The notes under the pieces: model-generated | The model's database searches: none | What the model was told of the DNA's origin: nothing | The model's input: the letters and a program-made list of their open reading frames with translations, nothing else | In this document: positions 1 through 11,159 of the stretch, piece by piece | Numbering within the stretch: the stretch's first letter is position 1 | Layout of the letters: each line of letters starts with the position of its first letter | Source of the DNA: Conchocele bisecta | Lineage: Eukaryota; Mollusca; Bivalvia; Lucinida; Thyasiridae | Reading direction: 5' to 3' | Length of the DNA stretch: 64,000 nucleotides | Assembly: GCA_029237695.1 (NCBI GenBank) | Contig: CM055265.1 | Location: 119,613,078-119,677,077 of the forward strand | Translations under genes and position numbers: made by a program

Positions 1-723
1 CGTATGTAGGCTTTACACATGTATCATTAATTTATAACGAAAGTTCTGAAATGTGACATTGTCTCTGAAACACACGCAACATAATTTGGAAGTCACCGGG
101 GAAAAACAATGAATTCGTGAGATTAACATTAATATTGCAATAAATAATTGAGTTTTCGACAATTATTGCCACTATGCCATTTGCGACCAGTGTAGACCCA
201 GATCAGCATGTGCGTCCGCACTGTCTGATCTGGATCTACATTTATCGCTGTTCAGTCAATGAAGCATCATATAGGTGTACTCCTAGTACACAGTAGAGTT
301 TCATATCAGGCGGTAAACATATTAACGACACAAACCATTCAGGACCCACTGGCCATAAATGGACCGTCGGTTGAGAAACTGGACGTTAAGACTAGTGTAG
401 TTTCTAATCAACAAGAGCGCTCATACAAGCACATATTCAATACAAGCATCTTTTGTCCAATCAGAATCAAATATCTCTCGTCAGTAACTCGGCACTCCTC
501 GTTTCTGGTTACACATTCTTATCACTCGGACAGAATATCCTTGTTCCATACAAGAGCATATATATATACATGTATATGAAAGATAATCTTACAATATATA
601 AACACACATTATACCGGCTGATATAACCGCTATTGCGATGTTTCAACCCAAACGAATGGGCATAAACTATTGCACATGTAGTAAGGTCCCTTTTGTCAAC
701 CCGCAGCTAAAATTAAGATATTT
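1..723. other. Non-coding, gene A downstream intron or flank
   Basis: No exon with credible splice sites was found here. About 170-255 holds a partial copy of the repeat family that reads 'gaccagtgtagac...gatcag...ctgatc', found complete at 724-955. The open frame at 259-579 has no recognisable features and is treated as chance. Confidence 0.5.
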
Positions 724-955
724 GGCTGTGACTGGAGAAATGCGGTTTATGTGTTTTCAGACCAGTGTAAATCCAGATCAGTCTGTGCATCCGCACAGTC
801 TGATCAGGATCTGTGCTGTTCGTCAATCAATAAATGAAACACACAGCATGGTTCTAACAAGCAATATAGATCGTTATCAAGCTACACAAGTGTACTATTT
901 GATCAAGAGCTACACTCGTCACAAATCCCATTAACCCATTATTCAGTCACAGCCA
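724..955. mobile_element. MITE, family 'GGCTGTGACTGGAGAAAT'
   Basis: The termini are imperfect inverted repeats: 'ggctgtgactggagaaat' on the left and 'cagtcacagcc' on the right. The inside carries smaller palindromes around 'gatcag...ctgatcagg'. Other copies lie at 4783-5013, 10541-10777, 36886-37012 and 38388-38597. It ends 5 bases before the splice-donor side of gene A exon 3. Class is not assigned. Confidence 0.7.
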
Positions 956-966
956 CCTTCACTTAC

Positions 967-1293
967 CACCAACGTGCTCAAGAGCCATGCAGTAGTTACT
1001 GTCATACTGAGAACCATACGCCTCAAACTCCAGGGAACCATCCTTATACAGCGACGTGTCTAGGACAGTACCGGGTACGAGACACTGGAAACGGAGATTA
1101 TTTCCGGACGCCAAATTAACCCGTACTGCAGAACCACATCGTCGATTGTTTGGTGCCGTGACCGGGATTAGCTTGAGGGAGTCGGTGGTGGTGGCAAAGG
1201 TGCATTTACAGTTGGGTACGGTCGTCGAATAGGTGGACATATCGATCATGATCCTAGGGCCGGTGTAAATTCCAAATACGCACACTTCTGCTA
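967..1293 (-). CDS. Gene A exon 3: six-cysteine extracellular domain
   Basis: This 327-nt exon has an acceptor ending 'tttacag' and a donor 'gtaagt', both flanking introns being phase 1, and encodes about 109 residues. It aligns along its whole length with gene B exon 3: both start V-A-(E/Q)-(V/M)-C. All six cysteines are kept in order: the first C, C-x-C, C-G, a single C, and a final Y-C near the end. I do not recognise a named domain; a CUB-like beta-sandwich is a guess from the Cys pattern and length. It is likely extracellular because it follows a signal peptide. The stalk, membrane and tail exons expected to its left lie outside the window. Introns on its 5' side are full of MITEs. Confidence 0.75.
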
Positions 1294-1779
1294 CTGTAAA
1301 AATATGAAACACGCTCAGCTCAGAAGCTATGATGTTGTTTGAAAACTATTTTTATCGCGGCCGCTGATAGAAACAATATTATTTGTGCCTGCAACTCTCA
1401 GAGTAGCGGTCCCAGAAAGTATGTGTATGCTTTCTATGCTAACGTCCATTGTAATGCAATTCATTCTAGAAAATACTCCATCATGCAAGAACATTGCCAG
1501 CTGCGCTAATATTGTGCACGAACCTAATTACACAGTATATTGAGCTTGTACGGTACAGAAAATGTGCGGTAATACACGAACAGTTTGATTTGCAGAGATT
1601 CAAAGTAATGAATAGTAAGATCAACACAGCTTATAATTTGCCTGTCCTCTTGTCATCTCTTACGCCTAACCAGACGTTGATCCAAGACGGAATAGCAAAG
1701 TACGCCAACGTCAATAACTACTTGTTGTCGGCTAGTGATGTTTACGATCTATCATTTTTTAACACTGCTTTGACAGTCT

Positions 1780-1888
1780 GGGCCCGGTTGCTCAAACCTT
1801 CTGTTAGCTTAACACACTGTTAAATCCTTAGCATTGCTAAGGATTTAACAGTCTGTTAAGCTAACAGAGGTTTTGAGCAACCGGGCCC
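1780..1888. mobile_element. Foldback MITE, family 'GGGCCCGGTTG'
   Basis: This is an almost perfect palindrome. It opens 'gggcccggttgctcaaa' and closes with the inverse, with a central 'aaggatttaacag' stem. A longer relative is at 52159-52327. Both copies have CTG immediately outside each end. Confidence 0.75.
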
Positions 1889-2083
1889 TGACCATTGCTA
1901 ATATCGTTGCAGCATAAAAACCACATGCGTTGGCTTAGTACATGTACATGCATTCTTACAACATAGAGCGACTACACGGGCCATAACGTGAGTACGCGTA
2001 CGAACAATACAGCCACACAGTGGACCCTCTATAAACCGGACAACCGATGAACTATTCAAGATTTCACTTTAATTTAGGATTCT

Positions 2084-2297
2084 GTGGCCCGTTTCATTAA
2101 ACTCCGTACGACTAAAATGTTCGTAAGTGCAAAATTATGATAGTCTGTACATTTCACATGAACAATGTTTTCTTGTAAACAATTGTTGGATTTACATGTA
2201 TTGATCATAGGCTGCATATGCTCAATAAATGTAAATCCATGAATTGAAATTTCCAGACGATCCTAAATTTGCACTTACGAACATATTAGTTGTACAA
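2084..2297. mobile_element. Palindromic MITE, family 'CCGTTTCACTAAACTTCGTA'
   Basis: This is a degraded copy. The left arm reads 'cccgtttcattaaactccg'; the right arm decays after 'tacgaacatattag'. The inner palindrome around 'ataggctgcatatg' is partly kept. It is one of about nine copies in the window. Confidence 0.7.
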
Positions 2298-3452
2298 CCA
2301 TGTGAAGGTAACAAAAGTCAAGGTCATGTTAATGGCGGCATGAGTGTGTTCCAAATGCTAGATGTATGAAGTGTCCAAACATTGCAGCAATTCATCAAGT
2401 AACATTAATGTTGTACGATGATGAAGAAACGTGTACAAACTTTGTTAACGCAAAAAGAAATAGCGAAGTGTTTCCGCAAACGTGTGAAGATATCAAATGT
2501 CAAGCTTATGTTAATGGCGGCATGAGGGTATTCAGAATAATCACATGTATCAAGCGTCCAAATATAAAAGCAATCCGTTAAGTAATATTAAAGTTATATC
2601 ATAATGAAGAAACTTGAACAAACTTTTGACGCAAACAAATGGCTAATTGTTTTCGCAAAAAAATGTGAAGGTAAAAAATGTCAAGGTCGTGTTAATGGCA
2701 GCATCATTGTGTTCCGAATCCTCACATATATCAAGTGTCCAAATATTAAATCCGTCAAGTAATATTAAAATTGTACCAGTTTGAAGAAGCTTTTGCAAAC
2801 TTTTTGACTTTTCGGACGACGACGACGACGACGGAAAAAGCGGCTACTATAGTCGGGCCTAATGCTAAAGCAGGCGCGACAAAAATGACATTGACAGCCA
2901 TAAAGAAAATAAACACATGCAGATATACTGCTTAGAGAGTATATTCTACATGTACTTTATAAGGTATTTTTGTCGAAATATATAATAATAAATTAAATAT
3001 AAGAATGCGTCAGACATGATCCTGGTATCTATGTAAAGATACGCGATCACTCTAAGTGTGTCATTATAACAGATATTACATTCATTATGTTGAGTAACGA
3101 CATGTACATCGAACAATAATAAGACATTCTTACATAAGGATGTATTAAGACAACCTATGTTAACCGGGAACTTCAAAAAGATTGCACGTGTACTAAAGAC
3201 AATAAAGTTGGAGAATGACAGAAAACGCCGTATTTTGACCACACAATAAATACGTGTAATGCATTGATACATGTCTGGCTGTCACGATCATCGAGTTATT
3301 GCCTATCAGACGTAGCGAAACTATGTCATTGCTCGTTTATGAGGAATGAACTACTAATTTACGGGAAAGTACTAAGTGCATTAGTCATGTTAGTACCAAT
3401 ACAAAATTCCAACAGACTCTATATGCTAGAAGCCATGTGATTGTGTACCTCC
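2298..3452. other. Gene A intron 2, tandem degenerate repeat and spacer
   Basis: Between about 2300 and 2820 a unit of roughly 150-190 bp recurs about three times with divergence. Shared blocks are 'gtgaagg..aaaa.gtcaaggt', 'gttaatggcggcat' and 'caagtaa.attaa'. It ends in a short (gac)n run at 2815-2833. The rest, to 3452, shows no exon or known repeat. Confidence 0.45.
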
Positions 3453-3692
3453 GGGCCCGTTTCACTAAACTTCGTACGACTAAAATGTTCGTAAGTGCAA
3501 AATTATGATAGTCTGTAAATTGCACATTAACATTGTTTTCCTGTAAACAATTATTGGATTTACATTTATTGAGCATAGGCTGCATATGCAGCCTATGCTA
3601 AATACATGTAAATCCATCAATTGAAATTTCCAGACGATCCTAAATTTGCACATACGAACATTTTAGTCGTACGAAGTTTAGTGAAACGGGCC
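3453..3692. mobile_element. Palindromic MITE, family 'CCGTTTCACTAAACTTCGTA'
   Basis: A nearly complete copy with both arms: 'gggcccgtttcactaaact' and 'agtttagtgaaacgggcc'. The central 'gctgcatatgcagc' palindrome is present. Confidence 0.85.
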
Positions 3693-3699
3693 ACTGAAG

Positions 3700-3945
3700 A
3701 CGTGCGATATCTCTTGAAAATATTTACAAAACTTACACTATTTTCCGTAAATGGCGTCTAAATTCGACGAAATTTTCAAAGAAACTGCGGAATAGAGTGA
3801 ATAGAATTCCGCATTTACTATGATTTTTACAAGTTTCGACGTCAGTTACAGAAAATATCATAGTTTCTGTATACATGTTTCATGAAAATATTCACACCTT
3901 CGTCCATGTGTAGATACAAAATCACATGGCCTGTCTCGTACTGCA
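3700..3945. mobile_element. Repeat family ending 'ACACGCCATGTGATTTTGTA'
   Basis: An inverted-repeat unit with blocks 'tttacaaaa..attttccgtaaatgg' and 'ttacagaaaatat', closing near 'aaaatcacatggcctgtctcg'. Related copies are at 5015-5110 (partial), 33510-33790, 44815-45036 and 60012-60280. Confidence 0.6.
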
Positions 3946-3984
3946 ATTTGCATGTCATTTTTGCAATCATGTCGCCAAATCTCC

Positions 3985-4090
3985 AAAACTCAAATAATTA
4001 TTGCTAACTCTAAATAATTAGAGCAATCATTCAATATTTAGAGCTAGCATTAATTACTTGAGTTTAAATATATGTAGATTTGGCGTTCCA
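3985..4090. repeat. AT-rich 'TAGCTCTAAATAATTAGAGC' foldback repeat
   Basis: A small copy of the self-complementary repeat seen at 52741-53215. It contains 'ctctaaataattagag', 'tatttagagctagcatta' and the end block 'gtagatttggcgttcc'. Confidence 0.65.
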
Positions 4091-4481
4091 TAATCATGCA
4101 CACTATCAAAACATATAATTAGGACCTCTCAAATCACCTATACTTTCTGTTTGCCTTAAGCTAATATCACATACGCATTACTTAGTAACTATACATCCTT
4201 CCACATTAATACAATTACCCTCGCTACTGATCGTACGTCCGTCCGTTTGTCTGTTGTTGTTTTTTTTAAAGTTTTTGTAAGAGTTTATCAAATCGGGGCC
4301 GTAAGTGCGATAGACCACATTTTCTGGTTACATGTGATTACAAAACACATCACCATATATTGTTATATTCGATGGACTGCATTTTCTGCACTAGTTATGG
4401 TCCAATTAAGTACCGCTTTAGGTATATGACTTAGGCATTTAGTCATAGAAAATATCGTTATCATTAATTAACTTGTGTTAA

Positions 4482-4714
4482 CCCTTTGAACCCGAAAGCC
4501 CGCTATAGCGGTTTATGCAAACAGTGCAGATCCAGATGAGCCGGCTCGTAACGAGCCGTCTCATCTGAATCTGCACTATTTGCAAGTCATTTTCATATTT
4601 TTAGAACAAAAACACCCCATTTTCATAAATGGACTAGTCTGAAAACCGTGACGGTTGGATTGGTTGCAAAATTAACATATCAAAATCCATTCCAGTTACT
4701 TAGGGGTGAAAGGG
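4482..4714. mobile_element. piggyBac-type MITE with TTAA target duplication
   Basis: TTAA flanks it at 4478-4481 and 4715-4718. The termini are 'ccctttgaaccc' and 'ggggtgaaaggg'. The inside has a palindrome around 'ggctcgtaacgagcc'. TTAA targets with CCCTTTG ends are typical of piggyBac-derived MITEs. Further copies are at 23539-23777 and 37961-38204, and a split copy spans 55286-59859. Confidence 0.75.
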
Positions 4715-4782
4715 TTAATAATTGTCTAACTACATTATATTACGCTAAAACAACAAGTGCAGTGCATGCCATTAACTGTAAA

Positions 4783-5013
4783 TGTGACTGGAGAAATACG
4801 GCTTATGGGATTTGTGACCAGTGTAGCTCATGATCTAGTAGCACATTCCTGTGGTCTGACAGCGGTCTGTATTGTTTGTTAGAAAAATTACTGGTGCTTA
4901 ATTAATGGAATGGCGAACAGAGTAGATACTGATCAGACTGTGCGGATGCACATACTGATCTGGACATACACATGTCGCAACACCCATAAGCCTCATTTCT
5001 AGAGTCACGGCCA
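4783..5013. mobile_element. MITE, family 'GGCTGTGACTGGAGAAAT'
   Basis: A diverged copy with ends 'tgtgactggagaaat' and 'tagagtcacggcc'. The internal 'gaccagtgtagc' and 'gatcagactgtgcgg' blocks are shared with the copy at 724-955. Confidence 0.65.
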
Positions 5014-5153
5014 CATATGAGACACGTCATGTGATTTTGCATCTAACAACGTGTGCGATTTTTCATGAAATCATTTACAGAAACTGTGATATTTTCTGTA
5101 AATGATGTCGAAAGAAGATCGAATGTTCATAGCAAACGCGGCATTTGCTATGA

Positions 5154-5235
5154 CGCACGCACGCACGCACGCACGCAACGCACGCACGCACGCACTCACG
5201 CACGCACGCACGCACGCACGCACGTATATCGCACG
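5154..5235. repeat. (ACGC)n microsatellite
   Basis: About 80 bp of ACGC tetramers with a few interruptions. The open frames rich in Thr-His-Ala-Arg and Ala-Cys-Val-Arg on both strands are artefacts of this repeat. Confidence 0.95.
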
Positions 5236-5488
5236 CACGTATATTGGAGACGAAGCGGAGGACACATTTTGCAATAATTCCATTTTTTTCACGACATACC
5301 ACACCTGGCCTGAGGCAACTGCTGTCATTATCCCCGACACAACCTTAGCCAAATGTCAACCAGACATGTTTTGGATATCCATATGTAATTTTGTATGCGT
5401 GTCAAAAATAAAATATAAATTCATACGCGTATTCCGTCAAGTGATTTAGGTTTTGAGAGATTGTTTGATTTCTAGCATGTATGTAACT

Positions 5489-7061
5489 ACTGTCTGTTTC
5501 ACGAAACCTGCCCAAATTTTACGGCCATATAAACAATGCAAAAACAATATATTTTCCGATAATATTAAATTTTATCAAAATTTAAGAATGAGCCTTCTTT
5601 TTATGTCGTGAAATTTGGTCAAATATTGATTTTATTGCGAAAAAAACAATTTTCCCATGTTAAATCCTCATAGAGATCTTCACAGAGTGAATATGTCTAT
5701 GAGGATTTAACATGGGGACATTTTTCTAATTTTCAGAAATAGTGGACCGATTTTCAAAATCTAATTTTTGTTTTCTTAGTTAGATCATTTCCAAGCTATC
5801 TAGCTAGGTTACAGAATCAATTTGCAAAATGTTTCGTTTTTCGACTTCTCTAGGTTTCCACCTCTTTTTTCCCATGTTAAATTCCCATAGAAAACTTATC
5901 TTTCGTAATGAAATCAATATTCTAATGCATCGAAAATAGAAAGCACTCATCTGATTGGTCAATTGTAATCACAGCCTATAAAATATGAAAAATCACAGCC
6001 TATAAAACTTCCGTTTTACCAGTCTGTGTTTTACAACTTGACAGATTTATGTAACCCTACGCGTTTTTGTAAACAATGGCCAGCGGCGGGGAATGCAAGT
6101 ATTTCCAAATTAATTTCGGTACATTTTCGGTTATCCATTCTGCAATATTGACCTGTACAACCCAAAGCGGAAAAGAGAATCTACCAACGACTGACAAATG
6201 TGACTTCAGTGTGGTGGCCCTTCAACAAATTCCCAAAAATATTACCCCACCCGCCCAAAATACAGAAGAATTTAGAAAAGTGCTCAAATGCAAACTCAAT
6301 ATGCCAGTACCAGCCTATAACTTTACGAATTTCAATGTGCACATACATGACTATACACAAACTGTATTGCAGATGGGTAATCACCTGAATTAGGCGTAAA
6401 TCCAGAAAAATCCTGTTGTTAACATTTCCTTTGTAAAAATAACACGAACCCAATGCAGAAATGTTGGCATTTCTTTAAATGAATAAAAGGAAATAACTGT
6501 TGCAACTACACATATAAAAGCAATACAATTGTTAAAATAACATTACAGTTGAATAAATGTATAGATGTCTTAGAAAAAAGTCCCGTTAATGTCTATTTGA
6601 AACGGGAATATTCTTCGGCGGAGTTACATTTCTTCAAATTAATTTGGTGTGAGGCGGTTATGACGACAACAATCTGCTGACGTAATGAAAAATATCACTA
6701 TTCGTGATATGCTACGACGTTGCTGAAAGCGGAGAGCACACTAGGTGCATTAGAATGGGGATAACCATGCTTTGTTTTTCGATTTGGAGCGGTATGTGTG
6801 AGGTTTTATGGTCTGAGAATCAGTTTAGCGGCTCCGCTAACGCGTCGCCGTAAAACTGATTCACAGACCATAAAACCTCCCACATACCGCTCCAAATCGA
6901 AAAACAAAGCATGGTTATCCCCTAATTTGACAAAATTTCACGAAATAAAAAGAAGGCTCATTCTTACATTTTACTAAAATTTAATATTATCGAAAAGGAT
7001 ATTGTTTTTGCATTGTTTATATGGCCGTAAAATTTTGGCAGCTTTCGTGGATCAGACAGTA
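5489..7061. mobile_element. TIR element, family 'CTGTCTGTTTCACGAAA', ~1.57 kb
   Basis: The inverted ends are 'ctgtctgtttcacgaaac' on the left and 'gtggatcagacag' on the right, with TA next to both. The arms continue inward with shared blocks such as 'cggccatataaacaat'. Shorter family members at 25698-26247 and 53292-53825 lack the middle, so this is the longest copy here. It carries a ~165-nt hairpin at about 6757-6922 and an open frame at 6076-6393. No transposase is visible. Confidence 0.7.
6076..6393 (+). CDS. Possible small ORF inside TIR element, unknown product
   Basis: A 105-codon open frame begins at an ATG and ends with TAG, inside the extra middle segment of the 5489-7061 element. 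The composition is ordinary, with five cysteines and no transmembrane run or known motif. Upstream, 'tgattggtcaattg' and 'cctataaaa' could be promoter-like, which is weak evidence. It may be a captured exon, an element-encoded protein or a chance frame. I assign no function. Confidence 0.2.
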   Translation: MASGGECKYFQINFGTFSVIHSAILTCTTQSGKENLPTTDKCDFSVVALQQIPKNITPPAQNTEEFRKVLKCKLNMPVPAYNFTNFNVHIHDYTQTVLQMGNHLN

Positions 7062-7494
7062 GTCCTGAGCAAATAACTCTAATTGCATTACATTACATTA
7101 CATAAGCGTTATGACACAGTAGTATTTCCAAATTTGCGTTTGAAGCGTTTTTTTTTCAACTTTCTACTTCGTGAAGTGAGTTTATGATAATATTTTGTCC
7201 CGTATTGCAGAATATTCTCTCAATAACTATATAGCGAAGTATGAAATATCAACGCCATGCAGATTATTGCTATATTTTAGTGCGCGAAATGGAAACCGCA
7301 AATGTATACTGTTGACTGTGGTGTAGCGATATTAAGCGGAAAACGTGCAGCTAGTATGTGACGTGACGTATGTAGACATTTTATTGCTAATTTATCCGGT
7401 AACGTGCTGTCCATGGTCGACTAACTACTTTATGTCTAGTAACTCATAGTGGCATCATGCCATTCAACAAGATACGAGTATCCGGGCAAATCTG

Positions 7495-8060
7495 GGGCCG
7501 TTTCACTAAACTTCGTACGACTGAAATGTTCGTAAGTGCAAATTTAGGATCGTCTGGAAATTTTAATTGATGGATTTACATGTATTGACCATAGGCTTCA
7601 TATGCAGTCTATGCTCAATGAATGTTTGTTTGTCTGTTTGTTTATTAGTGTTCAACGGCCTATCAACAGCTAAGGTCATGTAAGGCCGGGCAAACGGGTT
7701 CAGCCCTGAAATTAGAATAACCTGACCAGGTCCATACCACACCAAAGTCACTTGGCCCCTTCCCCTAAAATAGGATTACGAATATAATACTCACATAAGG
7801 GGTATAACCAGATTCAACTGTCACATACAAAATGCCAAAGACGTATGTGAGGGCCAAACCAGGTCTCCAGTCGGGAATCCGGCAAGGATGAAACCCGATC
7901 GTTAAATTACCCATCTCGTGCTCCCAACTGCCACCCACCTCAATGAATGTAAATCCAATAATCGTTTACAAGAACACATTCTTAATGTGACATTTACAGA
8001 CTATCATAAGTTTGCACCTACGAACATTTTAGTCGTACGAAGTTTAGTGAAACGGCCCCC
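7495..8060. mobile_element. Palindromic MITE split by a SINE-like insertion
   Basis: The outer arms are 'ggggccgtttcactaaact' and 'gtttagtgaaacggccccc'. The central palindrome is interrupted at 7625-7938 by a separate insert flanked by an 11-bp duplication. Confidence 0.85.
7625..7938. mobile_element. SINE-like retroposon with 11-bp target duplication
   Basis: CTCAATGAATG occurs at 7614-7624 and again at 7939-7949, directly bordering the insert. The body starts with a (TTTG)n-like run, then 'caacggcctatcaacagc', 'aaggtcatgtaaggccg' and 'aaaataggattacgaat'. Related pieces are at 34391-34564 and, split, at 34940-36205. In the 34391 copy, 'gggttcgatccc' matches a Pol III B-box. No clear A-box is seen. 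Confidence 0.65.
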
Positions 8061-8164
8061 TGGACGCAAACGCTTTTCCCACCGACGTTCCATTCGCTGA
8101 ACGACATCACGTGACGTTATCGCCATTATTCGGGAAAACAATAGTGCACTAGGGTATCATTTTC

Positions 8165-8706
8165 TATATCATAGTTAGTGAACTGGTAAATATATAGAGA
8201 ATAGTAGGTTAGTGCCGTGAATGGGAAAAAATATCCGGCAAGGCTCAATAATTTCTTTATTTCTCATCAGAAGTATATGTTGTGACCACTCATTTGAACC
8301 GTCTCGCCGAGACGGTTCAAATGAGTGGTCACAACATATACTTTGGTTCAGAAATAAGGAAAATAGATAGAGAATAGTAGGTTAGTGCCGTGAATGGGAA
8401 AACATATCTGGCAAGGCTCAGGAAACGGGATGGGCGAGGCTCTGCCGAGCACATCCCGTTTCCGTGCCGCGCCAGATATTGTTTCCCATTCACGGCACTA
8501 ACCTATTATTCTATTTATCCAGTCAACACCTACAAATGGCTGTAAAATGCAAAAAATAGTATTGACTGGATATCAAAAATGTTTCACGGCACCGTGTTTC
8601 ACGGCACATACGCACTGTGTTGACGGGATAAAATACAGTGGAACCTCTCCAAACCGGACACCCTTGGAGGTTCACAGGGTGTCCGGTTTGGAGATGTGCC
8701 ACAGTG
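8165..8706. mobile_element. Composite foldback cluster (inverted copy of 13283-13830)
   Basis: It stacks these units: 'aatagtaggttagtgccgtg' foldbacks, a 'gaccactcatttgaaccgtc' hairpin, a 'cccgtcaacac' unit, and a pogo-like mini-element from 8636 (CAGTGGAACC, TA before it). The same units in reverse order and strand occur at 13283-13830. Confidence 0.7.
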
Positions 8707-8974
8707 ACTGTAAATCAGACATGTTAGCGCTTCATGACACATTCTAGTGTTTTGCAATCATGACAAATAATTGTAATCAGAGATACATATTAGCGAAATA
8801 CATCTAAGTTAAACATCCATATTTGCCCGTCACCTCCCGCGAGTTACACGTATAAGTACGAAAGTTCGTAACGGTGAATGTGTAGATAATTGACGATTTA
8901 TGTCGTGTGTAATGATTGAGCATTAGTAGTTGCACAAAACTATGTAAATTACCCAAAACCAATGAAATCGACCC

Positions 8975-9369
8975 AAATATATCAAAAATTCACCAAAATA
9001 CTCATATAATATACATATATATATATATATATATATAGAACACCTGGCTAGTGCCTTGTCATATCCACAGGTGTTTGGTCAGATGGTCAAGATGGTCATT
9101 ATGTTTGTGTCATATGAGTATTTTGGTGAATTTTGGATTTACTGAATGGCGACCAGCGTATCCCCTGGTCAGACTGCGCGGATGCGCAGGCTGATCTGGA
9201 GATGTGCTGGTCGCACGATTCATGAGGTGTATTTTCTCAGCCGGAGATATATATATATATATTTGTAATTACAAATGCCATGGACTTGACGGTCTTCGTT
9301 GGTTGTTCATCTCTTATTGACATGTAGGCTCCGGTTGAGAAAATACACCTGATGAATCGTGCGACCAGT
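8975..9369. repeat. Two adjacent inverted-repeat units with (TA)n
   Basis: The first palindrome pairs 'caccaaaatactcatat' (~8990) with 'atatgagtattttggtg' (~9112). The second pairs 'cgcacgattcatgaggtgta' (~9211) with its inverse near 9345-9365. (TA)n runs lie at about 9010-9040 and 9247-9260. Confidence 0.6.
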
Positions 9370-9419
9370 CAGCTCACAATGTCCAACGCGTCATTTTATC
9401 TGTCGTACAGCGCGCCAGG

Positions 9420-9662
9420 GGACCGTTTCACTAAACTTCTTACCACTAAAATGTTCGTAAGTGCCAATTTAGGATCGTCTGGAAATATCAATTGATGGAT
9501 TTACATGTATTGAGCATAGGCTGCATATGCAGCCTATGCTCAATAAATGTAACTCCAATAATTGTTTACAAGAAAACATTATTAATGTGAAATTTACAGA
9601 CTATCATAATTTTGCACGTACGAATATTTTAGTCGTACGAAGTTTAGTGAAACGACCCCCAG
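9420..9662. mobile_element. Palindromic MITE, family 'CCGTTTCACTAAACTTCGTA'
   Basis: A full-length copy with arms 'ccgtttcactaaacttctt' and 'cgaagtttagtgaaacg', and the centre 'gctgcatatgcagcctatgc'. Confidence 0.85.
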
Positions 9663-9718
9663 GGCTTTATGACTTTGTGTATTGTAAAGTACTCGAAACA
9701 CGCAAACATATATATATA

Positions 9719-9896
9719 CAGTCGAACCTGTGCTAAAGACCACCTCCGAATAGCAATCACCTGGCTGTAAAGGCCATACTTTTGTTGTCCCAATGACACA
9801 ATTACTATATAAATGATCCTGCAAATAAAGACCACCTGTGAACAAAGGCCAGATTTTTCACTTCACATGGCTGGCCTTTATCCACAGGTTTGACTG
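9719..9896. mobile_element. pogo-like mini-element with TA duplication
   Basis: The ends are 'cagtcgaacctgtg' and 'cacaggtttgactg' with TA on both sides (9717-9718, 9897-9898). CAGT-type ends with TA targets fit the Tc1/mariner/pogo group. It is non-coding. Confidence 0.75.
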
Positions 9897-9899
9897 TAT

Positions 9900-10417
9900 A
9901 CGATTGTTTCAATCTCCGTATAACTACTGAAGCATAAGTCGAGATGGCGTCCAAGATGGCTGCCAAAGTACACAGAAAGTGTTATAACATTTGAGACCAT
10001 TCCTCGCTACAGACATGGGAAAATTGTCATCAAACGTTCATTGTTGACGTAGCGATTCGACAACGTTGTTCTAAACTAATCACGTTGCAAGCTGTATTAT
10101 TTCTGTTTTTGAGGTTTTATTCTATGTTATAGTTATTGTGGAAAAATAATCCAAAATACAGAATTGCATAATTAAGTCTCAGACAGTTTTAACAAATGCT
10201 TAATGTCTACTTATAGTGTATATAGTTGGATCTTAAACTTCAACCGTTCACAATGTTATATTACATTTGCGTCAACTATATGCGGCGTAATTCTGCATTA
10301 ATTTAAAAATACATAATGCCAGATATGGTGAACTACTTTTCCAGTGTGTCTAAGTCTAAAGTGTTTGTGATATTCTCTAGGCTAATGACAATTCGGGTTA
10401 CTACTGTATTCACTTAC
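9900..10417. other. Gene A intron, no further features
   Basis: A plain AT-rich intron stretch. A block near 9941-9970 ('gatggcgtccaagatggc') resembles motifs in other repeats. Nothing else is supported. Confidence 0.4.
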
Positions 10418-10453
10418 CATTTGTGGCATTGGGACAAGCCTTCTGAGCTTTGG
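10418..10453 (-). CDS. Gene A exon 2: short linker exon with Cys and N-glycan site
   Basis: This is a 36-nt exon on the minus strand. The acceptor is 'tttaatttcag' and the donor 'gtaagt', with phase-1 introns on both sides. It encodes about 12 residues ending C-P-N-A-T-N, so one cysteine and one N-x-T sequon. Gene B exon 2 matches it in position, phase and content (one Cys, N-G-T). Joining to exon 3 completes a Val codon, giving V-A-E-V-C, the counterpart of V-A-Q-M-C in gene B. An exon this short cannot be proved from sequence alone, but splice sites, phase and the paralogue agree. Confidence 0.6.
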
Positions 10454-10540
10454 CTGAAATTAAAAGTAAGTATTGGTCAAATAAAAGTAATTTATGAATA
10501 AGTCATAATGTCCATCCATCGACATTATGTTACTAATCTG

Positions 10541-10777
10541 TGGTTGTGACTGGTGAAATGTGTCGTATGAGCAATGCGACCAATGTAGATCCTGATCAGC
10601 CTACGCATCCGCGCAGTCTGATCAGGATCTGCATTGTTCGACATTCCATTAATGAAACACCATCCATGCTTCTAACAAGTAATATACGATCGTTATCTGG
10701 CTACGGGATGATGATATTTGATCAGGAGCTACACTAGTCACAAATCCCACAAGTCTAATTTCTCCAGTCACAGCCAT
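10541..10777. mobile_element. MITE, family 'GGCTGTGACTGGAGAAAT'
   Basis: The ends are 'ggttgtgactggtgaaatg' and 'tttctccagtcacagcc'. The centre has the 'tgatcag...ctgatcagg' palindromes. It lies in gene A intron 1. Confidence 0.75.
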
Positions 10778-11159
10778 ATCTTTGTACATGGTATTTTATC
10801 GGGATTTATTTTTCCAACGGATGGATATGGTCAGTTGTAGCATTGAACTTGAAGTGTATGTATATGGCTAAGCTTCCTGTGAACGCGGGCGCCGTAATAA
10901 CCGAAATATTCGGACACCATTTATTATTATTTGGGGAATCGCATACAATATATGGTTTCCACATACCAGTGAGCGTGCCAATATTTAGTGTTAGTATGTC
11001 AGGACATGTACTTGTTTAATGACAACTACCATGTTATTGGATACAATTTGTTTTGGGAAACCCCTATTTAACAGGGGTTTTCCAAAGCCGATTGTGTCCA
11101 AATATTTAAATGTAAGTACTTTTTCATAATGAACAAAAAAGACACCCTCCCCCAAAAAA

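Noticed and set aside
2366..2581. 71-codon frame with several Cys as a small secreted protein
   Set aside because: No signal peptide or splice support, and it lies in a diverged tandem repeat (about 2300-2820) whose other units are not open.
5053..5449. Thr-His-Ala-Arg-rich and Ala-Cys-Val-Arg-rich frames
   Set aside because: Generated by the (ACGC)n microsatellite.
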